Assembly: GCA_965198895.1 (NCBI GenBank)
Contig: OZ240676.1
Location: forward strand, 3,968,001 to 4,032,000
Source of the DNA: LMUY01 sp965198895
GTDB taxonomy: Bacteria; Pseudomonadota; Alphaproteobacteria; Acetobacterales; Acetobacteraceae
Length of the DNA stretch: 64,000 nt
Direction: 5' to 3'
Shown here: in pieces, positions 1 to 9,211 of the stretch
How positions within the stretch are numbered: position 1 is the first letter of the stretch
How the letters are laid out: the number at the start of each line of letters is the position of its first letter
Position numbers and translations under genes: made by a program
Notes under the pieces: generated by a model
Told to the model about the DNA's origin: nothing
The model's database searches: none
The model's input: the letters and a program-made list of their open reading frames with translations, nothing else

Positions 1-774
1 GGACGCGGCCGGACCGAAGCGAGAACAGGCTTCCCGTAGAGGGGGAGAGGATTTGCAGGGCTGTGAGATGGGCACGTAGCTCAGGCGCAGTCAGCGCCGC
101 AGGGGCCTCGCTCGAAATCGGGGCGGCCTGCAATTGGCTTTCGTAGTAGGTCGCCCTCGCGTTATTCTGGAACACGCAATAGCGGCACTCGGCGCCACCA
201 GGAATGACCTCTACCACGGGCACAAGCGTCAGCGGCGAAGATCGCAGCGCCACAAGATTGCCGACCTTGAACATCGTCGTGGTGCCTGGAGCATGGGGGG
301 GCGTCGGCTCCAGCGGCCCCGTAACGGCCTTTTGTCGTTTGCTAGCCATGGCAACGAGCGCGGCCGCCTTTACGGCGTCGATTTCGTCTAGTAGCGGCTG
401 CGCGACGCCAATCGCGGCCATTAGGCGTGCCAGCGTGTCGGCATCACGGTAAAGCTCGCTTTCGGGCATGGCTTCTGCTGAAAGATGCGCCCATTTATTG
501 CGGACAGTCTGGAGTTCCCGTACCCAGGTCCGTCCCTCACGTGGTAGTCCTTGGGCGCTGGATAGTTCGTACCAATTTTGGTCGACAACTCGACCAGCGC
601 GGCGAAATCGAGCTGCTGTAAGGACTTGAGGCCTCGCTCCTGAACCAACCGCTGCTGTTGGAAGCTTAGGCGCTCGACGACATGCCGCGTCCACCAGTCG
701 GGGGACAGCGCCGGCAGTGTCGCTGCGAGGAAACGTGCTAGTTCGGCGGTGGCGATGCGGATGAGTTCGTTCAT
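1..774 (-). pseudogene. Swt1-type HEPN / SNF2-like helicase, N-terminal part, frameshifted and cut by window edge
   Basis: The reading starts at an ATG at 774 (MNELIRIATAEL). It shows a Swt1-HEPN-like block, with PDWW near residue 28, LSFQQQRLVQ, and after a frame change VDQNWYELS and VRNKWAH. The frame breaks near 592: one C added to the coding strand restores a continuous frame running off base 1 (MFKVGNLVAL, then LQILSPSTGSLFSLRSGRV). That tail matches what normally precedes the helicase core in Swt1-HEPN SNF2 proteins, which are common in phage-defence islands. The helicase motifs would lie outside the window. It is a true pseudogene or a single-base assembly error. The family call rests on remembered motif similarity. 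Confidence 0.6.
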
Positions 775-1278
775 ACGTATTTCACTTGCCCCAGATCCGG
801 AATTGCATGCGCCTCGTTGTCCGTGGACTCCTTGTTCCAAGACCGCTGGAACTTACCACACGCCCGAATTCAAACCATCCTGCGTGACCCGCACTCGGGG
901 CGGCGAACAGGCGGACCGCCTTCGGTGTGGACTCTCGGCCGCTTTGTCTCGTGGGCAGCCCAAAAGCGGACGGATGGCCAAACACGCGACCGGTTGGCCG
1001 TCCCAAGCATGGTCGCATTGCGGGGAATGCAAGAAAGCACGCCAGCGACCTAGATGAATCTGCGCCGCGCGATGCCCGGGACAGATCGTCGATCAGATCC
1101 CCGTCCTCCTGTCTTTCCACGCTAGAGCGCTACGCTCCTCATATCCTTGTTGAACCGCCCCCATTCCTGTCCTTTCTAATCGACCCCGTCGCCGGTCGCC
1201 TGATGCGGCTGGCCCGAAGCGGGGTCAAACTTGGCCGTCCATTCCTTCCTGTCCGAGGCGATTTTACGCGGCGCGCGC
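775..1278. other. Gene-less stretch between helicase fragment and trbB
   Basis: About 500 bases lie between the divergent helicase fragment and trbB. Several open frames cross the stretch, but none reads like a protein and none has a convincing ribosome-binding site. In many trb clusters a coupling-protein gene (traG) and a small CopG-like gene sit immediately upstream of trbB. Neither can be recognised here. Promoters for both flanking genes presumably lie within it, but I could not place them. Confidence 0.5.
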
Positions 1279-2196
1279 ATGCTGCGCACCGCCCTCGGCC
1301 CGGCGGTCGCCACGTTCCTCGAAGACCCCACGATCGTCGAGGTGATGCTGAACCCGGACGGCCGATTGTGAATCGACCGGCTATCAGGCGGCCTAGAGGA
1401 CACGGGCCGCCGCATCAGCCCTGCCGACGCGGAACGGATCGTCCGGCTCGTCGCCCACCATGTCGGTGTCGAGGTGCATGCCGGTTCGCCCCGCGTCTCC
1501 GCCGAGCTGCCGGAAAGCGGAGAGCGATTCGAGGGGCTGGTCCCCCCGGTCGTTGCCGCGCCTTGCTTCGCCATTCGGCGCCCGGCCGTAGCGGTGTTCA
1601 CCCTCGACGACTACGTCGCCGCCGGGGTCATGGCGAGCGGGCACGCCGCGTTGCTGCGCGGGGCGGTCCGTGACCGCAAGAACATCCTCGTCGCCGGCGG
1701 CACGTCCACCGGAAAGACCACGCTGGTCAACGCGTTGCTGGCTGAAGTCGCCAAGACCGGCGACCGGGTGGTGCTCATCGAGGATACCCGCGAGCTGCAA
1801 TGCGCTGCCCCGAACCTGGTGGCGTTGCGCACCAAGGATGGCGCGGTTTCGCTTTCCGATCTCGTCCGCTCCTCGCTACGCCTCCGGCCCGACCGCATCC
1901 CGATCGGCGAAGTGCGCGGCGCTGAGGCGCTCGATCTGCTGAAGGCCTGGGGCACCGGCCACCCCGGCGGTGTCGGCACGCTGCACGCCGGCTCCGCCAT
2001 CGGCGCGCTGCGCCGGCTGGAGCAGCTCGTCCAGGAAGCCGTGGTCACCGTGCCGCGCGCGCTGATCGCCGAGACGATCGATCTGATCGCCGTCCTCGCC
2101 GGGCGCGGTGCCGCCCGCCGCCTGGCGGAACTCGCCACCGTCGAAGGGCTCGGCCTCAACGGTGACTACCTCCTTACCCCTGCCGGAGACCCATGA
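1279..2196 (+). pseudogene. trbB: TrbB, VirB11-type conjugation ATPase, interrupted by an in-frame TGA
   Basis: TrbB is the cytoplasmic hexameric ATPase that powers pilus assembly and DNA transfer in trb-type type IV secretion. From ATG 1279 the protein reads MLRTALGPAVATFLEDP, then VEVMLNPDGRL, then TGA at 1369-1371 exactly where the family has Trp (RLWIDRL); the frame then continues unbroken to 2196. The Walker A motif GGTSTGKTTL is near residue 140, followed by EDTRELQ and the GTGHPGG/TLHAG region. A shortened product from ATG 1474 would keep the nucleotide site but lose much of the N-terminal domain. In-frame codons upstream (TTG 1231) could be the true start. The 3' end overlaps trbC. 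The change is a single G-to-A substitution. Confidence 0.85.
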
Positions 2197-2516
2197 TGCT
2201 GAATCACCTCCGCCACCGCGTCGCGGCGGCGTCCACCTTCGCCTTCTTCGTCCTCGCCACCGCGCCCGCCTACGCCGCCGGCTCCAACATGCCATGGGAA
2301 CAGCCGCTGACGCAGATCCTGAATTCGATCCAGGGTCCGGTCGCGAAAGTCCTTTCGGTGATCGTCATCATCATCACCGGCCTGACGCTCGCGTTCGGCG
2401 AAACGTCCGGCGGCTTTCGGCGGCTCATCCAGATCGTCTTCGGACTGAGCATTGCCTTCGCCGCCAGCTCGTTCTTCCTGTCGTTCTTCCAGTTCGGCGG
2501 CGGAGCCTTGATCTGA
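2193..2516 (+). CDS. trbC: TrbC, VirB2-like conjugative pilin
   Basis: A 107-aa prepilin. The N-terminus has a signal-peptide-like segment ending at APAYAAG, followed by two hydrophobic helices: VLSVIVIIITGLTLAF and IVFGLSIAFAASSFFLSFF. This is the TrbC/VirB2 layout, in which the mature subunit is inserted in the inner membrane and polymerised into the pilus. The ATG overlaps the trbB stop and the stop overlaps the trbD start (TGATG), so the genes are translationally coupled. The gene is intact, unlike trbB upstream and trbE downstream. Confidence 0.9.
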   Translation: MMLNHLRHRVAAASTFAFFVLATAPAYAAGSNMPWEQPLTQILNSIQGPVAKVLSVIVIIITGLTLAFGETSGGFRRLIQIVFGLSIAFAASSFFLSFFQFGGGALI

Positions 2517-2785
2517 TGGATCACGCTGAACCGATCGCCGGATTCTACGCGCCCGTGCATCGCGCGCTGACTGAACCGATCCTGCTCGGTGGCGCCCCGC
2601 GCGCCGTCGCGATCGTGAACGGAACGCTTGCCGCCGCGGTTGGGCTCGGGCTCCGCCTGTGGATTCCCGGCGCGGCAATCTGGCTGGTCGGACATCTCGC
2701 TGCGGTTTGGGCCGCCAAGCGCGATCCCGCGTTTGTGGACGTTGTGCGCCGGCATCTTCGCTACCCACAGCACTTGGTTGCGTGA
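2516..2785 (+). CDS. trbD: TrbD, VirB3-like inner-membrane protein
   Basis: An 89-aa protein beginning MDHAEPIAGFYAPVHRALTEP, followed by a hydrophobic hairpin (AIVNGTLAAAVGLGLRLW and AAIWLVGHLAAVWAA) and ending in HLRYPQHLVA. This is the TrbD/VirB3 pattern: a short inner-membrane protein working with the TrbE ATPase in assembly of the transfer channel. The ATG overlaps the trbC stop codon at 2514-2516, and trbE starts 9 bases after the trbD stop. Length and order are canonical for alphaproteobacterial trb operons. Confidence 0.9.
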   Translation: MDHAEPIAGFYAPVHRALTEPILLGGAPRAVAIVNGTLAAAVGLGLRLWIPGAAIWLVGHLAAVWAAKRDPAFVDVVRRHLRYPQHLVA

Positions 2786-2794
2786 GACGGCGCG

Positions 2795-5230
2795 ATGATG
2801 AACCTTGCTGAATATCGCCGTCACAACCAGGGCCTCGCCGATTTCCTGCCATGGGCCGCTCTTGTTGCGAAAGGCGTTGTGCTGAACAAGGACGGTTCCT
2901 TTCAGCGCACCGCGCGCTTTCGTGGACCAGACCTTGACTCAGCGACCCCGGCTGAACTGGTCGCCATCACAAGCCGGCTCAACAATGCGCTGCGCCGCCT
3001 CGGTTCCGGTTGGGCAATCTTCGTCGAAGCGACGCGCCAGCCCGCCAATCGCTATCCGCAAAGCAAGTTTCCGGACGCGGCCTCCGCGCTGGTTGATGCC
3101 GAGCGCCGGGCTCAGTTCGAGGAGGAAGGCGCGCATTTCGAGAGCCGGTATTTCCTCACGCTCGTATGGCTCCCGCCGGCCGAAGATGCCGCTCGCGCAG
3201 AGGCCTGGCTCTATGAGGGGCGGGACCGTGACGGCGCCGACTGGCGCGCCGCGCTCGCCGAATTCATCGACCGGACCGACCGCGTGCTGGCGCTGGTCGA
3301 TGGCTTTATGCCGGAGGCCGAATGGCTCGATGATCCGGAGACCCTGACCTACCTGCATTACTGCATTTCAACGCGCCGCCAGCGCGTTCGCGTTCCTGAA
3401 ACCCCGATGCACCTGGATGCCATCCTGGTCGACGAGGAATTTTCGGGTGGCCTGGAGCCGCGGCTCGGCAACGCACATCTTCGCACGCTGACCATCATGG
3501 GGTTCCCCTCGCAGACCTGGCCCGGACTGCTCGACGAACTGAATAGGCTGGCGTTTCCCTATCGTTGGTCAACACGGGCGATCTGCTTGGACAAGACCGA
3601 CGCCACCAAAGTGCTCGGCCGCATCCGCCGCCAATGGTTCGCCAAACGCAAATCGATCATGGCGATCTTGAAGGAGGTGATGACCAACGAAGCGTCGGTG
3701 CTCATGGACAGCGACGCCGCCAACAAGGCGCTGGATGCCGATGTCGCGTTGCAGGAGCTCGGCTCCGATCTTGTCGGCGAGGCCTACGTCACCGCCACCA
3801 TTACGGTTTGGAACGCTGATCCGCGGATTGCTGAGGAACGACAACGCCTGGTCGAAAAAACTGTTCAGGGCCGCGACTTCACGTCCATGCGTGAGACGGT
3901 GAACGCCATTGAGGCGTGGCTCGGCAGTCTTCCCGGCCACGTCTACGCCAATGTCCGGCAGCCGCCGATTTCGACGTTGAACCTCGCCCACATGATGCCG
4001 TTCTCGGCCGTGTGGGCCGGGCCGGAACGGGATGAGCATTTTCAGGGTCCGCCACTATTCTTCGCGCGGACCGAAGGTTCGACGCCGTTTCGTTTTTCCC
4101 TGCATGTCGGCGATGTCGGCCATACGCTGATCGTCGGCCCGACCGGCGCCGGCAAAAGCACGCTGTTGGCACTGATGGCGATGCAATTCCGCCGCTACGC
4201 CGGCGCACAGATATTCGCATTCGATTTTGGCGGGTCGATCCGCGCCGCAGCGCTGGCCATGGGCGGAGACTGGCACGACCTTGGCGGTGCACTGGCGGAC
4301 GACATCATCGAGCCGGTCGCGCTGTAACCGTTGGGCAGGATCGACGACGCCGGCGAGCGTGCCTGGGCTGCCGAATGGGTTGCCGCCCTTCTGGCGCGCG
4401 AAGCGGTCACGGTCACCCCAGAATTGAAGGAACATCTCTGGTCGGCGCTGAGCTCACTGGCGTCCGCCCCGATCGGCGAACGGACCATCACTGGGCTTTC
4501 CGTTCTGTTGCAGTCAAACGCGCTGAAGCAGGCTTTGCAGCCCTACACAGTTGGTGGACAGTGGGGACGGCTGCTGGATGCCGAGACCGAGCGTCTCGGC
4601 GAGGCGGAGGTGCAGGCGTTCGAGACCGAGGGGCTGATTGGCGCAGACGGCGCCCCCGCAGTGCTCTCCTACCTATTCCACCGCATCGAGGACCGGTTCG
4701 ACGGCCGGCCCACGCTGCTGATCATCGATGAGGGCTGGCTCGCCCTCGATGATCGCGGATTCGCAGGGCAGTTGCGTGAGTGGCTGAAGACCCTGCGGAA
4801 GAAAAACGCTTCGGTCATTTTCGCCACTCAGTCGCTCGCAGATATCGACGGCAGCGCTATCGCGCCGGCGATTATCGAGAGCTGCCCGACAAGGCTATTT
4901 CTGCCGAATGAGCGCGCGCTGGAACCACAGATTGCAACGATCTACCGGCGGTTCGGCCTCAATGATCGCCAGATCGAGATCCTGGCCCGATCCACTCCGA
5001 AGCGCGACTACTACTGCCAGTCCCGACGCGGCAACCACCTGTCCGAACTGGGCCTGAGCGAGGTGGCACTCGCCTTTACGGCGGCCTCCTCGAAAACCGA
5101 TCAGGCGGCCATCGCCGCGACGATAGCCACCCATGGCCGCGAGGGTTTCACCGCCGCATGGCTGCGCGCCAAGGGTCTCGATTGGGCCGCCGACATGCTC
5201 GCCGACCAGCGCAAGGAAGCCACCCTATGA
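2795..5230 (+). pseudogene. trbE: TrbE, VirB4-type ATPase, interrupted by an in-frame TAA
   Basis: TrbE is the large cytoplasmic ATPase of the transfer apparatus. The first 510 codons run from ATG 2795 (MMNLAEYRRHNQGLADFLPW) through Walker A (GPTGAGKSTL, about residue 447) to VAL. A TAA at 4325-4327 follows, where relatives read VALQPL. The same frame then continues for about 300 codons with Walker B (TLLIIDEGW, about residue 640), FATQSLADI, and the C-terminal SPKRDYY-like segment (STPKRDYYCQSRRGN). The apparent lesion is one C-to-T change (CAA to TAA). The lower part cannot form a working ATPase alone because Walker A and B are separated. The end overlaps trbJ by ATGA. Confidence 0.88.
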
Positions 5231-5964
5231 TACTTCGCAGCATGCCGCTTGTGGGCAGGATGGTCGCGATTGCCATCGTCGTCGCCGCTCTACCGGCCAA
5301 TGCTCAATGGATTGTCTTCGATCCAACGAACTTTTCTCAGAATGTGCTGACCGCGGCGCGGGAACTGCAACAGATCAACAATGAAATTCAGGGCCTGGAA
5401 AACCAGGCCACAATGTTGATCAACCAGGCGCGGAATCTGGCGAGCCTGCCGTACTCTTCGCTTGCGCAGCTTGAGCAATCCATCAGCCAGACGCAGCAAC
5501 TGCTCGCCCAAGCGCAACGTATTGCCTACAGCGTAGCCTCAATCGATCAGGCATTCACTCAGACCTACCCGCAGGCTTATTCGAACGGCACATCCTCCCA
5601 GCAACTGCTGGCGGATGCCCAGACCCGCTGGCAGAATTCGCTGGCCGGATTCCAGGACGCCATGCGCGTGCAAGCCGGCGTCGTGCAAAATCTCGACAGC
5701 ACACGCACGCAGATCGATGCGCTGATCACATCAAGCCAAGGTGCCACCGGGGCACTGCAAGCTGCTCAATCAGGCAACCAGCTCATCGGCATCCAGACGA
5801 AGCAGCTCGCCGATCTGACGGCGGTGATGGCGGCCATCGCGCGCGCCCAAAGCCTGGAGGGCGCCCGAAACGTCGAGAGCCAGGAGCAGGCGCAGCAACA
5901 GCTCGCGCGCTTTCTCAATTACGGCGGCGGCTACCAGCCGGGCAACGCGCAGATGTTTCATTGA
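5227..5964 (+). CDS. trbJ: TrbJ, VirB5-like periplasmic/pilus-associated protein
   Basis: A 245-aa protein starting at ATG 5227 within the trbE stop (ATGA). A signal peptide (LVGRMVAIAIVVAALPANAQ) is followed by WIVFDPTNFSQNVLTAARELQQI, the usual opening of mature TrbJ. Long Gln-rich amphipathic helices follow, and the protein ends GGYQPGNAQMFH. In the family it is exported and helps assemble or tip the pilus. It is intact and in canonical position between trbE and trbK. Confidence 0.9.
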   Translation: MILRSMPLVGRMVAIAIVVAALPANAQWIVFDPTNFSQNVLTAARELQQINNEIQGLENQATMLINQARNLASLPYSSLAQLEQSISQTQQLLAQAQRIAYSVASIDQAFTQTYPQAYSNGTSSQQLLADAQTRWQNSLAGFQDAMRVQAGVVQNLDSTRTQIDALITSSQGATGALQAAQSGNQLIGIQTKQLADLTAVMAAIARAQSLEGARNVESQEQAQQQLARFLNYGGGYQPGNAQMFH

Positions 5965-6275
5965 TGCCCGCGTTCGTTATCAGCATTGGAGGGATCGGAA
6001 GGGCCGCGGGCTTCCTGATCGTCGCGTGGATGATTGTCGCTGCAACTATCCATATGCGAGGCCGCATAGCGGGCCTGTCCGCACCAGAACCCAGCGCCGC
6101 AAAACAGGATGATCCGCTCTCCGCGGAATTAAATCGATGCCAGCGGATCGGAATGGCGGCTGCGACGGATACGGCTTGTGAATCGGCCTGGGCGGAAAGC
6201 CGCCGGCGGTTCTTTACCTACGGAACGCCGCCAGCGAGCGCCGCCACGCCAGCCGCCACCCCGGAGCGGAAATAG
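5964..6275 (+). CDS. trbK: TrbK-alt, putative entry-exclusion lipoprotein-like protein
   Basis: A small protein of 103 aa starting at ATG 5964, overlapping the trbJ stop. One N-terminal membrane helix (AAGFLIVAWMIVAATIHM) is followed by a short polar domain with two cysteines (NRCQRIG and DTACESAWAESRRRFF). This is the TrbK-alt pattern found between trbJ and trbL in alphaproteobacterial clusters. TrbK proteins are associated with entry exclusion, preventing redundant conjugation into a cell that already carries the element. That role is inferred from family and position. Confidence 0.78.
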   Translation: MPAFVISIGGIGRAAGFLIVAWMIVAATIHMRGRIAGLSAPEPSAAKQDDPLSAELNRCQRIGMAAATDTACESAWAESRRRFFTYGTPPASAATPAATPERK

Positions 6276-6280
6276 TCACC

Positions 6281-7541
6281 ATGGGCGGCACCGGCGTTAT
6301 CGACAACTTTCTCGGCATATTCACGTGTTATATCGATTCAGGCTTCGGCCTTGTCCAAGCGACGTGCGTTGGCTTGCCGCCACGCTGATTGCCATCGATA
6401 TCACGTTGGCTGGCCTGTTCTGGGCGATGGCGCCCGACGAGGACGTGATCGCACGTCTGATCCAGAAAACGCTCTACATCGGCGTGTTCGCGTTCATCCT
6501 CGGTAATTTCAATAATCTATCGCAGATCATCTATAATTCGTTCGCCGGTCTCGGCATCAAGGCTGGCGGCGGAACGCTGAGCCAGGCGCAGCTTCTTCAG
6601 CCCGGTCGGATTGCTCAAGTAGGCATCGATTCGGGTCAGCCGATTCTGACCTCGATTTCGGGCTTGATGGGCTTCGTCAGTTTCTTCGACAATTTCATTC
6701 AGATCGCGATCTTGCTCATTGCGTGGCTGATCGTCGTCATCAGCTTCTTCATCATGGCGATTCAGCTCTTCGTCAGCCTTATCGAATTCAAGCTGACCAC
6801 GCTGGCCGGCTTCGTGCTCGTCCCGTTCGGCCTGTTTGGACGCACCGCATTCCTCGCCGAGAAGGTTCTCGGCAACGTCGTCTCGTCCGGCGTGAAGGTG
6901 CTCGTCCTGGCGGTGATCATCGGCATTGGCTCGACGACTTTTGGCCAGTTCACCGGCGGGTTCAACAAACCCCGACGATCAGCGACGCGCTCACCCTGAT
7001 CCTGGCTGCACTGGCGCTGCTGGCTTTGTCGATTTTCGGCCCGGCGATCGCCAATGGCTTGATCGCTGGCGGCCCCCAGCTTGGCGCGGGCGCGGGCGTT
7101 GGCACAGGCCTCGCCGTCGCCGGCGCCGGTATGGGCACGGCAGCGCTCGCCACCGGTGGTGCGGCGGCGGCCGGTGGTGCAATCGCCGGCACCGCCCGGG
7201 GTGCAGCGACCGTCGCCGGCGGTGCAACCGCGGCCTACAAGGCCGGCCGTCTTTCGGGCGTCGCTGGCGCCGGTGTGTCGGCTGCCATCAGCCCGCTCCG
7301 TCGCGCGGCCGTGTCTCTCCGCGAGAGTTTTGCCGAAGGCGGCCGGGCCGTTACGGGCGGTGGTGCAGGAACCGGCGGCGGCACGCCGATTGGCGGCGGC
7401 AGCGCGGGTGCGCCCGCCTGGGCAAAACAAATGAAGCGCGGCCAGGCGATCAGAAGCGGCGCCTCAGCAGCGCATAACGCAATCCGTTCCGGTGATGGTG
7501 CAAGCGGCGGGTCATCCGTCAATCTGTCTGAAGGGGAGTAG
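6281..7541 (+). pseudogene. trbL: TrbL, VirB6-like polytopic membrane protein, two frameshifts
   Basis: TrbL forms the inner-membrane part of the transfer channel. The start is ATG 6281 (MGGTGVIDNFLGIF). The frame breaks near 6359, where one missing G restores SGFGLVQGDVRWLAATLIAIDI, and runs through several membrane helices (IAILLIAWLIVVISFFIMAI, TLAGFVLVPFGLFGRTAFLA). It breaks again in the C-run at 6970-6973, where one missing C restores TISDALTLILAALALL. The rest is a long Gly/Ala-rich tail ending VNLSEGE. Both lesions are one-base deletions in homopolymers, so assembly error is possible. As written the gene cannot make full-length TrbL. Confidence 0.85.
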
Positions 7542-7544
7542 ATA

Positions 7545-8225
7545 ATGTTCCGGAGACCGTCCGTCCGTTACGGCCACACGCCCCTGCCGGAAACACCCTA
7601 CCAGCGCGCCGGCCAGGTTTGGGACGAGCGCATCGGTAACGCACGCGTGCAGGCGAAGAATTGGCGGCTCGCATTCTTCGGCATGCTCGCCCTGAGTTCC
7701 GGCCTTACGTGCGGCCTTGTCTGGCAATCCGCCCGCGGCATCATAACGCCCTGGGTGGTACAGGTTGACAAGCTCGGCCAAGCCCAGGCGGTGGCGCCGG
7801 CACAAGCCGATTATCGCCCAACCGATCCGCAGATCGCCTGGCATCTGGCGCGCTTCATAGAGCAGGTGCGCAGCGTGCCGGCCGATCCGGTTGTTCTGCG
7901 GCAGAATTGGCTGGAGGCCTACAACTACGTCACCGACAAAGGCGCTCTCGCACTCAACGACTATGCCCGCGTCAACGATCCGTTCGGCAAGATCGGCAAG
8001 GCACAAATTGCCGTCGAAGTTTCCAGCGTTATTCGTGCGTCTGACGACAGTTTTCGGATCGCATGGACCGAGCGCCACTACGTGGACGATGCGCTGGCCG
8101 CCACCGAACGCTGGAGCGCGATCCTCACCATAGTGGTGCAGACGCCGACCGATGCTGATCGGCTGAAGAAGAACCCACTGGGCCTCTACGTCCATGCCCT
8201 CAACTGGTCAAAGGAGCTCGGCTGA
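7545..8225 (+). CDS. trbF: TrbF, VirB8-like inner-membrane assembly protein
   Basis: A 226-aa protein with N-terminus MFRRPSVRYGHTPLPETPYQ, typical of TrbF, a single membrane helix (AFFGMLALSSGLTCGLVW), then a periplasmic VirB8-type domain with TPWVVQVDKLG and the FRIAWTERHY strand. VirB8-like proteins nucleate the secretion channel by bridging the inner-membrane complex and the TrbG/TrbI core. ATG 7545 lies four bases after the trbL stop, and the stop overlaps the trbG start. Confidence 0.9.
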   Translation: MFRRPSVRYGHTPLPETPYQRAGQVWDERIGNARVQAKNWRLAFFGMLALSSGLTCGLVWQSARGIITPWVVQVDKLGQAQAVAPAQADYRPTDPQIAWHLARFIEQVRSVPADPVVLRQNWLEAYNYVTDKGALALNDYARVNDPFGKIGKAQIAVEVSSVIRASDDSFRIAWTERHYVDDALAATERWSAILTIVVQTPTDADRLKKNPLGLYVHALNWSKELG

Positions 8226-9211
8226 TGCGCAGCATGCCATTCGCGACCCTACTGCTTGCATCAGCATCTTTGCCCGGCTGCGCGGCCTGGAAGCCGCCGG
8301 AAATCAAATACGACGATACGCCGCATCAGGCCGTTCTGGTCCCCGATCCACCGAAGCCAGTAAAGATCGTACAGCTCCCGCAGCCACTGCCGCTTCCGGG
8401 GCAATTGAAGCCAATTCCGCGGGGCACGACCGCGCCGGTGGACACCAGTGACCCGCGCGCGCGGGTCGAACTCGCCAATGGCGCCGCGCGCGTGCAACCG
8501 ACGCGCGCGGGCTACATCAACGCGATTCAGGTCTACCCCTTCACGGACGGTGCCCTCTATCAGGTCTATGCCGCGCCCGGCGAAATCACCGATATCGCAC
8601 TGGAAACGGGGGAGCAGCTCGTCGGCGCCGGACCGGTTGCCGCGGGCGACACGGTGCGCTGGATCATCGGCGATACCGAGAGCGGTGTGGGTGCCACCAA
8701 ACGCGTTCATATCCTGGTCAAACCGACACGACCGGATCTGACGACCAGTCTGATCATCAACACGGACCGGCGCACATATCATATCGAATTACGGTCGGCC
8801 GAGAAGACCTACATGGCTTCGGTCTCCTGGGCCTACGCGCAGGACCAGCTCATTGCTTTGCGACGCCAGAATGCGGCAGCCGAGCTTGCGGCGCCGGTCG
8901 CGACGGGCGTCGACATCAATGCGCTCAATTTCCGCTACCGCATTGAAGGCGATACGCCGGCCTGGCGGCCGCTGCGCGCCTTCGATGATGGGCGTCAGGT
9001 GTTTGTCGAATTTCCGAGCGGCATCGGCCAGGGCGAAATGCCGCCACTTTGGGTGATCGGCCCTGAGGGTGGCGCGGAGCTGGTCAACTACCGCGTTCAG
9101 GGCAACCACATGATCATCGACCGGCTATTTGCTGCCGCTGAGCTCCGCCTCGGCGGCGAGCACCAGAAGAAGGTTCGCGTCGTCCGGACGGACGGGAGAC
9201 CGCAATCGTGA
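8225..9211 (+). CDS. trbG: TrbG, VirB9-like outer-membrane core protein
   Basis: A 328-aa protein. The N-terminal signal ends in a lipobox-like LPGCA, then a proline-rich linker (PPKPVKIVQLPQPLPLPG) and the VirB9/CagX fold: YINAIQVYPFTDGALYQVYAAPGEITDI, then an immunoglobulin-like strand set with YHIELRS and a C-terminal domain (RAFDDGRQVFVEFP and NYRVQGNHMIIDRLFAAAELRLG). Together with TrbI it builds the outer ring of the transfer channel. The start overlaps the trbF stop (TGATG) and the stop overlaps the trbI GTG start. Intact and full length. Confidence 0.9.
   Translation: MRSMPFATLLLASASLPGCAAWKPPEIKYDDTPHQAVLVPDPPKPVKIVQLPQPLPLPGQLKPIPRGTTAPVDTSDPRARVELANGAARVQPTRAGYINAIQVYPFTDGALYQVYAAPGEITDIALETGEQLVGAGPVAAGDTVRWIIGDTESGVGATKRVHILVKPTRPDLTTSLIINTDRRTYHIELRSAEKTYMASVSWAYAQDQLIALRRQNAAAELAAPVATGVDINALNFRYRIEGDTPAWRPLRAFDDGRQVFVEFPSGIGQGEMPPLWVIGPEGGAELVNYRVQGNHMIIDRLFAAAELRLGGEHQKKVRVVRTDGRPQS

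Noticed and set aside
1369..1371. Recoding of TGA as Trp in trbB.
   Set aside because: Many other genes in the window stop at TGA, so there is no sign of an alternative genetic code.
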